From Apium graveolens (Eukaryota > Streptophyta > Magnoliopsida > Apiales > Apiaceae), in NCBI RefSeq assembly GCF_009905375.1, contig NW_027419135.1, positions 1 through 64,000 of the forward strand: 64,000 nucleotides of DNA, given 5' to 3'. This document shows, in pieces, positions 11,297 through 21,268 of this stretch (position 1 is its first letter; each line of letters opens with the position of its first letter). A program made the translations under genes and the position numbers. The notes under the pieces were generated by a model that was given only the letters and a program-made list of their open reading frames with translations, was not told the origin of the DNA and searched no databases.

Positions 11297-11850
11297 CTGC
11301 AACCAAAGATATTAGTTAGGCCACTAATTTAAATTAAGGGCCCATATCAATAAAAAGATATACTACCATATAGTGTTTCTCTAGTATTAATTTATTTTGA
11401 CGTAATAATTATATATTCTGATGTAATATCATTTAAGAAACACAAATAGTGAAACACACACAAGTCTAGAGGTTTGTCGGACTTCAACAAATCTAGCCAG
11501 ATTAAACTATAAGAAGCTAATCCAAATTAATTGAAATGAATGAAACCCAAATCCAGCTGATAGTATTGTTGTTACTTATATTACAATATCCCCCCCTCTT
11601 GATTCAGAAGGAAAACTTTGGAAGACCGAATCTGATAAAATGCCAACTTAAGCATAATATATTCTACGTATCCAAAATTTATACTAGCCAAATAACTGAG
11701 CACTTGCAAATTAGTCATAATTATGTCATAAAACTATATATTAACACTCTATCTACAAATGATAAGTGGATTGAGTATAGGACTAAAGTGGTACTTATAC
11801 TTTTGTATCATGTTCTTCCTTGTATAATGATCTGATCTACGTGATCACTA

Positions 11851-11948
11851 ATTTTCTTATATTACTTGAGACTTAATAGTGACAGAACTAGATGCTATAA
11901 TTTTCTTATATTACTTGAGACTTAATAGTGACAGAACAAGGTGCTATA
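11851..11948. repeat. Tandem duplication, 2 x 49 bp
   Basis: The unit starting ATTTTCTTATATTACTTGAG is present twice in direct succession (11851-11899 and 11900-11948), differing only at two or three positions near its end. It lies in the intron directly next to the donor site of the EAF1 exon. A recent local slippage or repair duplication is the simple explanation. Confidence 0.85.
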
Positions 11949-11949
11949 C

Positions 11950-12047
11950 CTGATCACAAATTGCTCGGGTTGTCGATCTGTCAAGGAAGTAGACTGAACA
12001 CTGTGTGAAGCAGCATTTGCTAGTCTAAAGTCCAGAGGATCACCACC
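11950..12047 (-). pseudogene. Captured EAF1 exon
   Basis: The 98-bp exon has an acceptor TTTTGGCAG and a donor CAG|GTAT. It reads GGDPLDFRLANAASHSVQST then SLTDRQPEQFVIR, an open frame. I recognise the (G)NPLDFKFGNA...VSVQSTSLTDQQ pattern of the N-terminal region of plant EAF1A/EAF1B, the large scaffold subunit of the NuA4 histone acetyltransferase complex. Only this one exon out of a very large gene (about 1900 residues) is present. Its neighbours in the element come from unrelated genes. Confidence 0.7.
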
Positions 12048-12666
12048 CTGCCAAAACAAATGCTTTACTACCAGTACTTTGACTTAATTTTTTTGGTAAA
12101 TGTCAATCACGGATATTTAAATTAATATAATTTATATATACACGCAATTTTCCTTAACAGGGGTGCGAACCTTGAAATTTAAAATAATTATATATACACG
12201 CATCCTTCCTTTACACGGGTGCAAACCTTGTAAATAGTGATCAGATATCTGTTAGAAAGAGTTTAGTCGTAAACTAGTATATGTTGCTTAAATGGATAAT
12301 TAGTAATTAGTTCTAAATATTGAACCAAAGATTGCTATAGCCATCCTTCCCACATTAGTTTCAAATAAGTAAAAGGGACGTTATGTTTGTTACATGAGTT
12401 TTAACAAATAAACTCAATAAGTGTAGCCATTTTAGCATAACCACTGAACTACAAGTTCGAGTATAGCAGCAAAATCACGTTCGTAGCCAAAATATATAAA
12501 TACTTAAATCCATATTAGCATTAGCATTGTGCTTGCTCTAGGAAAGGAGTTGTCATATAATAGCAGTGGTCTAAGTAATTAGCTCAACTGGTTTATAACT
12601 TACAAGAAGATTTCTGAAGTTTCCTTTGGTACTCGCCTGTGTGTGATTTTATATTTCCTTTGGTAC

Positions 12667-12783
12667 CTTTTTCCGACCTCTCTGTTTCACTTCAGAACCA
12701 GCAGCATTCTGATTATTATGAATTTCTAACTCAGTAAGAAGCATCAAGTGCACAAGGCAGGATGTATGAAATACATGAAAAGC
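12667..12783 (-). pseudogene. Captured exon of unrecognised plant protein (part 2)
   Basis: The 117-bp exon has an acceptor CCACCTGCAG and a donor AAG|GTACC. It reads AFHVFHTSCLVHLMLLTELE and ends QNAAGSEVKQRGRKK. The HTSCLVH arrangement and the CxxC motif of the preceding exon suggest a small zinc-binding, RING-like or treble-clef fold. The C-terminal basic run may be a nuclear signal. I do not know the protein; a plant-conserved protein of unknown function is likely. Confidence 0.5.
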
Positions 12784-12875
12784 CTGCAGGTGGAAGCATA
12801 TTACAAAACAGAAAAGAATAAACAAGATGAAAAAAGATGGTCATACTGCTAAAAAATATCATGGCAGAAATTTAC

Positions 12876-13051
12876 CCCATTCACATTCCTGCTACTGCAG
12901 ACGAGTCTACCGGTCTTATGTTCATAAGAGTTGCCACATCTTTACCAGGGAGCACATTGTGCTGACAGATGTCACACATTCTTTCTGCTGCTACACGTTG
13001 ATGTTTTCTAAGTTCTTTTCTCACAGTTTTGCTCGATATCAGCTTTCCTAT
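12876..13051 (-). pseudogene. Captured exon of unrecognised plant protein (part 1)
   Basis: The exon starts after ATTTTGCAG and reads IGKLISSKTVRKELRKHQRV then AAERMCDICQHNVLPGKDVA and RPVDSSAVAGM, with a stop (TGA) two codons before its donor GGG|GTAAAT. The CDIC pair with later Cys/His residues in the 12667-12783 exon fits one split zinc site. The two exons appear to come from the same gene and keep their intron. Function not recognised. Confidence 0.5.
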
Positions 13052-13191
13052 CTGCAAAATCGATACAATATTAGCATTCCTCCAATAACCTTGTGGAAAA
13101 ACTCTACAAAATTTCACTGGTGACCGTGACTGTTTAAGAAGAAAGGTAAGCATAAACTGATGTATTATTATATCTGTTATATACAAAATTA

Positions 13192-13340
13192 GCTTCTCCG
13201 ACAGCCACACGATCAAAACATTCCCCAGCATGGCAGGTGGAAGCCCAAATTAAGGGATTTTGCTTCTCATCAACAAAACTCCTCATCATATGTCGAATTG
13301 AGTCTGTTGATATAACAGTTGTTATGCCCAGTCTACTACC
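13192..13340 (-). pseudogene. Captured LPA1 (2-phosphoglycerate-kinase-like P-loop) exon
   Basis: The exon has an acceptor CATTTTGCAG at 13341-13350. It reads [20 protein letters not shown] then [20 protein letters not shown] and a decayed tail (family AVAEAKA, here AVGEAN). This is the segment immediately after the Walker A loop in plant LPA1-type P-loop NTPases, which affect phytic acid accumulation. The nucleotide-binding GKST loop would lie in the preceding exon, which is absent. The coding match fades at about 13192 without a clear donor, so a junction with other DNA lies there. Confidence 0.85.
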
Positions 13341-13344
13341 CTGC

Positions 13345-14440
13345 AAAATGAATTTAAAGCTTAACAACTAGAAAAGATGACTTTATAACTTCAATTGACA
13401 GCCTAGATTTTATTATTTTGAGCATGAGAAGACCTACTGTATCTATGAAGATATTAATAAAAATATTGAATTACTAATAAGAGACATAGAGTAGTACTGA
13501 CGAAAATAAATCTAGCATTACCTCTGACAAAACTTTGGCATAGAAAAACAGAACAGATTGAAAAAGAACAAAGGTGTCTGAGTCAACATTCATAAACAAA
13601 TTAATAAAACATTCCGCAAAAACTAAAACAAGTGTACACAAATTAATAAGAGATCAACATTCATAAACTATAAATATACTAAATCTAACACCAAAAGATC
13701 CCACTCCCAAATCAATCATATTACATACCCAAACAATAAAATGTAATATCTCGAGGTCTTATAAACAAAAAATACGTAAAGGACATATAAAAGCTTCACC
13801 TAAACTACCGAGCAAGGCGCGAAACAATAAGTCAGTCATATTTCTTTAGCCCCAAATTATAAAAACCAGTGTCCTAAAAAACCTGAAAGACAATAAAACA
13901 TTAAAGGAGCATAGACAGTAACAATGTAACACAAACCCTAAAAAACTGAGTTCTCTAACTTAACATCACATAACTTAACACACTCCATCCCCACCCCCAA
14001 TATCTCGTTAGCTGTAAATTACACAAACCAGTGTCCCGAGAAAACGAAATACAACAAAACATTTAAAGCAACAGAAATAGTAATAGAAACAAGAAAACAC
14101 CGAAACCGAGTTCTCCAATATAACATCACCTAAATCCTAATCTCTCATACAGTGGTGACTCAGAGGGGGAGAGAGATAGAGCGCCTGGAAGTGCGAAGTT
14201 GGGAGAGCATCTGAGCAGAGTAATTGAGTTAATCTCTGATATTATTGGACTTGTGACTGAATCCAATTTTAATAACAATCAAATCATGGGAAAATCAAAT
14301 CTGATTCACTAGAGTCTGTAGAAATAAAACTGATTATTGTGAATAGAGAAAGTGTGTGTTGTATAGCTTTGAGTAAATAGATAGAGATAGAGATAGAATT
14401 GTAATATCTGTTTTTAGGATTGTGAATGAGAACAGGGGGG
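13345..14440. other. Element interior, possible reverse-strand leader
   Basis: No exon recognised. On the reverse strand, 14150-14240 is CT-rich (complement of GAGGGGGAGAGAGATAGAG) and resembles a plant 5' untranslated leader. It is placed upstream of all captured exons and in their orientation, so it could be the source of a chimeric transcript. A short AGATAG microsatellite lies at 14378-14398. Confidence 0.3.
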
Positions 14441-14444
14441 GCTG

Positions 14445-14735
14445 GGAAAAAATGACAAAAATAGCTGATTTTTGAAAAAATTTAACAAAAATAGTCATTC
14501 TCAAAAAAGTGGCCAATTTTGGCCGATTGAATACTCCACTGTCAGTTGGGTATCCCAATTTGTATAAGATAGTCGAGTGGTAGTTGGGTATTTCATATAT
14601 GGGATACTCCACTGCCAGTTGGGTATCTTATATAAAGTGGATACTCCACTCATAGTTGGGTATCCCATCGGCCAAAGTTGACCAACTTTTCAGAAATTGG
14701 TTATTTTTATTAATTTTGTGTAAAAATAGGCTAAA
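14445..14735. repeat. Short-repeat block with GATACTCCACT...AGTTGGGTAT units
   Basis: Four versions of a 25-30 bp unit (14530-14558, 14571-14594, 14603-14628, 14640-14667) share TACTCCACT and AGTTGGGTAT; the second is more diverged. Either side carries partly inverted sequence: TTGGCCGAT on the left and ATCGGCCAA on the right, then AAAAATAG/TTATTTTT. The block looks like a small insertion of its own. A translated frame across it is an artefact of the repeat. Confidence 0.6.
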
Positions 14736-14859
14736 TTTGTGTATCACCTGCGAGCTGGTAGGTAGGGTTTTGAGAGGAGGGGCTTAATATTTTCCCCAAA
14801 GTTAGTAGGCGGTATATTTCCCGCTCACCAAATCCCTCTACAACTATTTACATTATTAA

Positions 14860-15213
14860 AATATATTAATTAATTTTATAACACTTGTTTGATTTTTATT
14901 AAATATATTTAATTTACTTTTTTATTTTTATAAGTTTTTTATAATTTTTTATTAGCTAAAAAAATAATTGTTTCTCTCACAGCTGCCACATCAGCAGTAT
15001 GTGACCCACTTGTAGAGAACCCAGTGACACGTCAGCATAATTTTAATAAAAAAATAAATATTTTTATTTATAATAGACTTGACAACATTTTTTACTTCTT
15101 TGTTAATATAATTAAAATATGTTGTAATAGGTTAGATTAATGTTGTGTTGGGGCAACATTTTCTATGGCAACATTACTTAATAATGTGTTAGAAGGTCGT
15201 TTATGGCGTAGTG
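14860..15213. mobile_element. CACTA-like end nested in Pack element
   Basis: The right edge CGTTTATGGCGTAGTG (ending 15213) is a CACTACGCCATAAACG terminus with GTTGCC/GGCAAC subterminal motifs. The inverse reads like the 7063 terminus region, including the shared TGCTGA(T/C)GTGGCA-type motifs near 15000. It lies inside 10178-15550, so it is a separate, probably truncated insertion. The left limit is uncertain. Confidence 0.45.
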
Positions 15214-16446
15214 AATATTATAAATAAATCTATTAATCACTTGTTAAGTTTTATAAAGCATTCAATTTATCATTATAATATTTGAAATCACTGCACTAAT
15301 ATTATTAACTTCTAAAAATAAATAAAATATATATTTCAATTATTATTTCATTTCTATGTAAAAAATTACTAATTAGTTAATTTCAAAAAAATCATCTTTA
15401 ATTATATATGTCATTTTGGTAACACATTTTGACTCTACGGCAACCTCAAAAAAGAGGGGTTGCGCTAGACATTGGTTTTGAATGCTACTATTACACTTTT
15501 CTTTGCAACCCCACCGTGAAGGGTTGCAGAATCCAATATATGGCGTAGTGAGGGGTGCAAGATGTACAATTTTCGTCCTGAATTGGGCACCTTTGCTTAT
15601 CATGCTTCATAATATGATTGAATGATGATAGATTCATGCTTGTTGGTTAAATAGATGTGTTTATCTGATGCCTTATGTTTCGTATGTTCTTTCTAGTAAC
15701 AATAAGATTATATAAATATGATACATTAAGTCTTGAAGATTTATAAAATTATGTTTGTGATGAATCATGACTGATGCAGAATTTGGAATTTGAAAACACA
15801 AAGTCATTTAGTGTTCTATTTTTGTTAGATACCAATTTGTAAACACAGAGTCATTTAGTGTTCTGGACTAGGCCTGCCTAGGTTTGAGTTTGCAAACACA
15901 CAAACACACAAATTATGATATTATAATATTTATATGCTTCTTAATTGTAGTGATGGATGACGAGGAAATTATTTGGATAAATCTCCCAAAGTATAGTGGA
16001 CGGTACATTAGAGGGGTAGAGACATTTATTAAAAATGCATTTGCCAAATTCTCTGTTGGTGATGAATTACTATGACCTTGCAAGAATTGTATTAATCGAA
16101 AGTGGCAGAGGGCAGATGTGATCAACAATCATCTTATTTGGAGTGGTCCATCTCAATTATATGTTAATTGGATTTATGAGGTTTCACTTAAGAGCGACGA
16201 AAATAGGGATGAACAACATATGGATTTTGAAACCAATGTGAGTTTTGGAAATAACCTAGATGAGATGTTGCGTTGTACTAGTGGACCAAATGACGATGTC
16301 AAAAATGTTTATCGCCATGTCAAGGAGGGAAAGCAGCCTTTATATCCAGGTTGCGCAAAGTTTTCGCGATTAAATTTTATCATTAGGTTGTATTCATAAA
16401 GTGTGCCAATGGGATTTCAGAGTCGGGATTTGGGGATATACTAGGG

Positions 16447-17196
16447 TTGATAAGAGAAGCCTTTCCACAGGCACACATACCCTTATCTTTCAATGCCGCA
16501 AAAACTTTCATTACAGATCTAGGTCTCGACTATAAAAAAATACACGCTTGTCCTAACAATTGCATGTTGTATTGGGGTGAGAATGAAAAAGAGGATTCTT
16601 GTAAAACTTGTGGTGCTTCAAGGTGGACCATAGTGGAAAAAGAAGGGACCCGCGATAATAATGCAAAGAAGTTGATTCATAAAGTGCCAGCAAATATCAT
16701 GCGATATTTTCCACTAAAGCCAAGACTGCAACAGATGTTTATGTGCAAGGAGTTTGCCGAAATAATGACATGGCATGCAGTTGGACGGAAAAATGACGGG
16801 AAATTTAGACATCCAGCAGATGGCGAAGCTTGGAAGGAAATGGATACTAGGTATCCTCAATTCTCGTCTGAAATTAGGAATTTTAGGTTGGGTGTCGCTG
16901 CTTATGGATTCAATCCATTCCGAACAATGAATACTTTACATAGCACCTGGCCAATAATTTTGGTTAACTATAATCAGCCTCCTTGGTTATGTATACGTCA
17001 AGAAAACCTTATCCTTTCAACACTCATTTTTGGTCCAGAATCTCCAAAAAATAATATAGATGTTTTTATGCAACCTCTTATTGCTGAGTTAGAAGAGTTA
17101 TGGGAAGGAGGGATAGAAACTTATGATGTATTTACTGGTCGGAATTTTAGGTTACGTGTCGGTGTCATCTGCACCATCAGTGATTTCCCAGGATAA
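16447..17196 (+). pseudogene. TNP2 (Transposase_21) domain segment
   Basis: The longest open piece of the transposase, 249 codons. Family landmarks are GLDYKKIHACPNNCMLYW, then CKTCGASRW (the zinc-binding CxxC pair), IMRYFPLKPRLQQMF, MTWHA, HPADGEAWKE, LGVAAYGFNPF and, after WP, NYNQPPWLCI (family NLPPWLCMK). A stop (TAA, ending 17196) cuts the frame just after the VICTISDFPG motif; homology continues at once in the next segment (AMLSGWSTKGKLGCP). Confidence 0.88.
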
Positions 17197-17558
17197 GCAA
17201 TGTTATCCGGTTGGAGCACCAAAGGTAAACTCGGTTGTCCTGTTTACAACTACGAGACTTCTTCAATGTATCTAAAGCATAGTAAAAAGATGTGCTACAT
17301 GAACCATAGGAAGTTTCTGGATCCCGATCATAAGTGGCGGTTCGATAAAAAAAGATTTAACGGCGAAGTTGAAATGGGAGTCACCCCTGAAATTTTGACA
17401 GGAACAGACTGTATGGAATTGTTATCAGGCTTTAGAAATCAGTTTGGGGGAAAACTAGGGCAAAAAAAGCATAAGATTGATTTTCCTTTCAAGAAGAAGT
17501 CAATATTTTTTAATTTACCATATTGGAGTCATAATTTACTTGGCATAATCTTGATGTT

Positions 17559-18250
17559 ATGCAAATCGAGAAGAATATTTGTGACAACATAATTGGTATT
17601 TTGTTAAATATTGCTCACAAGTCAAAAGACCATGTCAATGCTCAATATGATTTACAAGAAATGGGAATTAGGAAAGATCTTCATCCCGTTGAATCAAGTG
17701 ACGGGAGCTATGTTGAAATTTTTCCTACCATTTTTGATATAACAAAGGAGGAGAAGGATATATTCTGCACTGTGCTGAAAAATGCTAAACTGCCACATGG
17801 TTGTGCATCTAACACTAGTCGTTATGTGAACACGAAGGAGAGAAAAGTAACCGGTTATAAGATCCATGATGCGCATTTTATGCTGAACTATTTGTTATAA
17901 TTTGCCGTGAAAAAGTTAATGAAACCTGAGGTTGTGGTCCCTTTTATTAGATTAGGTGCATTTCTAAGAGGTATTTGGGCCAAAGTCGTTGATTTGAGTG
18001 AGCTTTCTAGGTTGCAACAAGAAATTATTGAAATTCTTTGTCAATTTGAAACAATTTTCCCACAAGCATTTTTCGACATTATAGTGCACCTACTAGTTCA
18101 CTTATGCAGAGAAGTATAGTTAGGTGGACCAGTACACTTACGGTGCATGTTTCCAATTGTGAGATATCTTGCTAAATTGAAGTCTTATACCCGTAACAGA
18201 AGCAAGCCTGAGGGCTCCATTACTGAGGGTTATTTAGCAGATGAGTGCTT
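17559..18250 (+). pseudogene. DUF4218 segment of CACTA transposase
   Basis: Split into pieces (17559-17900, 17907-18119 and a short out-of-frame tail). Recognisable family motifs are EKNICDNIIGILLNI, KSKD, LKNAKLPHGCASN, KSHDxH-like KIHDAHFML, and FPQAFFDIIVHLLVHL, followed in another frame by RCMFPIVRYLAKLKSYTRNR and PEGSITEGYLADE. DUF4218 is the usual middle-to-C-terminal domain of plant CACTA transposases. Stops at about 17900 and 18119 inactivate it. Confidence 0.85.
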
Positions 18251-18693
18251 AACCTTTTGTTCATGATTCTTGAATGGCGACGAGGGAAAAGAAGCTAACA
18301 ATTTATCTACCATACTTGGAAGTTATCCCCAGAAATCAGAATATCATATTGGTACAAGAAGAAACAAAGATGGGACAGCCGTTCACTTAAAAGATTCTGA
18401 ATTGAAAGCTTGTCATCAATATATCTTGTTCAATTATGGAAACCAAGAAATAGAGAGTTTGATTGAGTAAGTTTACGAACTCTAAATTGTGTTATTAATT
18501 TGAAAGTAACATGTAATTTATTTACTTTCTAACCAAGAAACCTGATTATTGTAGGGAGCATCGAGCTCTTGTTGATGGTCAAACAAACCTAAAAAATACA
18601 AGATGGAGAGAGAACATACTGACGATTTCTGGAAGTGGTTAAAGGAAAAAGTTGCCGAAATAAAAGGTTTCAAAAGAATTAGAAGTCCTCGCA

Positions 18694-19193
18694 ATGGGAC
18701 CAAATCCAACAGTTAAAAGGTTTAGTGGATATATAATTAATAGATACAGATTCCATACAACATATAGGGATAGTAAATGTACGACACAAAATAGTGGTGT
18801 ATTCTTGACTGCGTTGACGACTAGTTTTGCAAGTTTGAAAGATCAGAACCCGCTGGTTGGGGATGTCAATTACTACGGAGCAATTGAGAACATATTTGAA
18901 GTTGACTATTGGGGAGAATTTAATGTTGTATTATTTAATTGTTGTTGGTATCAAGAGGAAAAAGACTTATATGGTCTGACTCGAGTAAACTTTAACAGAT
19001 TATTCCACAAGTCTGATACCTATGTTATGGCTTCACAAGTTCAACAGGTATTCTATGTACAAGATCCAACAAAAAAAATGATGTATAATATTATCCAGAG
19101 ATTGCCATGGGACTGGTCTGACTTCGAGAGTGAACCTACACCATGTATTCATTTGATATTCAATCAGATACAACATTCAGTAAGTTGTTTTAG
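18694..19193 (+). pseudogene. DUF4216 segment of CACTA transposase
   Basis: The frame reads FSGYIINRYRFHT, then RDSKCTTQNSGVFL, DVNYYGAIENIFEVDYWGEF, VVLFNCCWY, GLTRVNFNRL, ASQVQQVFYVQDP and WDW. These are the core motifs of DUF4216 (family YYGxLxDIIELDYxG..VVLFKCDWxD, PFVLAxQAxQVFYxxD). The match breaks at the start of the repeat monomer at 19194; the last translated residues after that belong to the repeat. Confidence 0.88.
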
Positions 19194-20077
19194 CAACAAG
19201 GAGATTAGATGATTTTCCAAAGACCTCTTCATCAAATGAAAAATAGATTGTGACCAAAGTACTTAATAGCCACATTAACAAAATTAGCTAATTATTTTTC
19301 TGCCATTGATGCATATTGATATTAGAAACTAAAGTATGATAAATCATCAATTAAATATTTGAATTTTGATATAGTGATGTATCACCGGTACCCCACTATT
19401 ATATTCAACTATGAATATAAACATACATAATTAAAATTGATAAATAGAAAAATAAAAATTATGGCAAAAAGACTTTGCAATCCGATCTCCCATATGGCTA
19501 AGGATCAGATTAGCTCAAGTTTCCAAATTATTGAAACAACTCATTGCATTCATAAATCCTCGATAATATAACTAACCACTAATATAAAAGAAAATTGTAT
19601 CACTAATTTTCTTCAATTAATATGCATTTCTATTTCTATGAATACAACTGTTAAAAAATGAAATCTATATAATCTAAGGATTGTTCATGAAACATCATCA
19701 TCTTAAAAAAATTAATTTCAATATAATGATGTACCATGAACATCCTCAAATTATATGGATTTGATAAACTATAACACATTTTTGTTTACAAATTTAAATA
19801 TTTTTACACTATCATTATATGAGAGGTCCTCTTACTATCATTCTATACAAGAATGCATAAAAAAGGACACTCTTGATTTGTAATTTGTGTATGAGGAACA
19901 TAGATTATGGTGGTATTTAACATTACCATTGATTTTAAAGTATAACGTATGTTTAGAGCTAGATAACATCCACGAAATACAAATTTCATAAATACTCATT
20001 TAATTTATGATATGTGTATACAGCTGGAAAAGTACAATTTTTTACATATATTTATATATAATATAGTTGGACTTTTT

Positions 20078-20404
20078 TGTTGGGCTTTAATCTGAGTTTG
20101 TGGGCTTTGCTATTTGTTTGTCCTTGTTGGTTGGGTCGATGTGCAACTGTGGACTCCATGTGTTGGACATAGTCAATATATTCATGGAGTCTTTTTAGGT
20201 GTTTATCAGTTACGTTTGGATAATGAGTTGTAATAAGAAGTTAGTTGCCATGTTCTTCTAGTTTGTATGTAGCTAAGTCATTTATTTCTGTTTATGCTTT
20301 TCATATATATGTACGTAGCACTCTTATAATAAAAGTTAACACTTAGCATACATTGTGTATTTTCCCAGTTATTTCATTAAACTCTAACTCACTTATTCAC
20401 AACA
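20078..20404 (+). mobile_element. Solo copia-type LTR in U1
   Basis: Begins TGTTGGGC and ends TTCACAACA, giving the TG...CA edges with a TGTTG/CAACA inverted repeat, and has a promoter-like stretch (TATATATG, then CTTATAATAAAAG). The paralogous monomer U2 reads straight through as ACTTTTTTGTTATGAC at 24731-24746, so this is an insertion with an empty-site control. Flanks are TTTTT and ATTTT(T). The same LTR follows the copia pol remnant at 43188, which ties it to that retrotransposon. Confidence 0.75.
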
Positions 20405-21127
20405 ATTTTTGTTATGACCATAATATGAAAGACACATTTTTTATTAAAAATATGCAATTTTAATTGATGAGAGGTATTTATATATTTAAAAATAAATTAT
20501 TTGAATACAATGCACAATGCAGAATATTTTTTTTAATGGTATGTACAATGTAGCTTAACTACAATATAAACCAAACATTTTTAAATATTATGTAATTTTG
20601 GATAGTAAGAGATAGTATAGCCAAAAATCAATTATTTTAGGAGTAAGGGGCACATTTATTTTACAAAGAGGATAAGGACAAACAATAAATAAGTAGTAAT
20701 ATATGAATATGTATATTTATCCATAATATATTTTTAAAGTGAAACAATGATTTTTAGATCATTAAGATATATGCATACCCATGATTTGTTGGTGGTTCAC
20801 CAAAAGGACACATGAGCTATTTTGAAACTGGACTATACAAGTATCCCTAATGGAAGGGTAAATGACTAATTGTTAATTGGCACAATAAAATATTATTTTA
20901 ATCTCTTTAGAAATAAATTGAATAGTCCTTCAAGTTTGCAAAGTTGTTTAATTAAAACTTGAATATCTTTTAATTCTCAATAAATTAAGATTTGAATGTT
21001 ATTTAATCTTATATTTATGAGCTTGAAGCCACAAAATTTAGCTGCATCAAGTCACCAATGCCAAATTTTTTAGAGAAGCTGTAGACACATTCCTTGAATA
21101 AATGGATGCTCTCTAACATTTTGAAGG

Positions 21128-21268
21128 CGATCAATCAATGTATTATAAATATTTATTTTTCAAGCTTCTTTAGCTTCTTTAGCTTCTTTACGAGCTATAT
21201 TAAGGTTTGATCAATCAATGATATTATAACTATTTACTTATCAACCTTCTTTAGCTTCTTTATGAGCT
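21128..21268 (+). repeat. Doubled ~80-bp GATCAATCAATG...AGCTTCTTTA block
   Basis: Two direct copies of a unit running from GATCAATCAATG through TATTTA and AGCTTCTTTAGCTTCTTTA to GAGCTA. The first also has an expanded AGCTTCTTT triplet. U2 has a single copy (about 25810-25890) while U5 (37763-37897) again has two, so copy number differs between monomers. Confidence 0.75.

Larger units (their letters stand above)
10178..15550. mobile_element. Pack-CACTA-type element with fragments of four genes
   Basis: The left terminus CACTACGCCATAGATTGG (10178) is matched by the inverse of the right end (CACTACGCCATATATTGG, ending 15550). The match extends to about 31 bp, with two differences that I count. 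The 3-bp flanks are AAG and AGG, an imperfect target duplication. Subterminal regions hold repeated TTGCAAC/GTTGCAA motifs. There is no transposase inside. The interior carries exons from SNF7/VPS32, EAF1, a Cys/His-rich protein and LPA1, all reverse strand with introns. It sits between the leader-like region and transposase of the surrounding CACTA element. Confidence 0.75.
7063..19193 (+). mobile_element. Degenerate autonomous-type CACTA (En/Spm) element, right end lost
   Basis: The left terminus CACTACACCATAAATGG begins at 7063 and is followed by a subterminal region. A leader-like region (~9440-9620) and a TNP2-class transposase pseudogene (15953-19193) lie in the same orientation. A second CACTA-like element (10178-15550) is nested between leader and transposase. 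Homology to the transposase stops at 19193, exactly where the tandem array begins, so the right terminus is missing. Assigning the 7063 terminus to this transposase is inference from orientation and lack of any other candidate. Confidence 0.55.
15953..19193 (+). pseudogene. CACTA (En/Spm) TNP2-type transposase pseudogene
   Basis: A ruined copy of the TNPD/TNP2 gene, whose intact protein cuts and moves CACTA elements. In order: a transposase-associated N-terminal domain from the start codon at 15953 (WINLP, GVETFIKNAF, then after a stop PCKNCINRKW and HLIWSG); the TNP2 domain (16447-17196); a linker; DUF4218 (~17559-18250); and DUF4216 (~18694-19193). At least seven stops or frame changes separate these (ends at 16075, 16399, 17196, 17592, 17900, 18119, 18470). 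The start codon follows a TTGTAG acceptor. The DUF4216 homology is cut at the array junction, so the C-terminus is missing. Confidence 0.88.

Noticed and set aside
14334..14612. Reverse-strand 92-codon open frame
   Set aside because: It crosses the short-repeat block and AT-rich DNA; no domain and repeat-driven composition.
7063..15213. Pairing the termini at 7063 and 15213 as the two ends of one element
   Set aside because: The sequences are similar, but this span would interlock with the much better matched pair 10178/15550, and the 3-bp flanks (CTT and AAT) do not agree.
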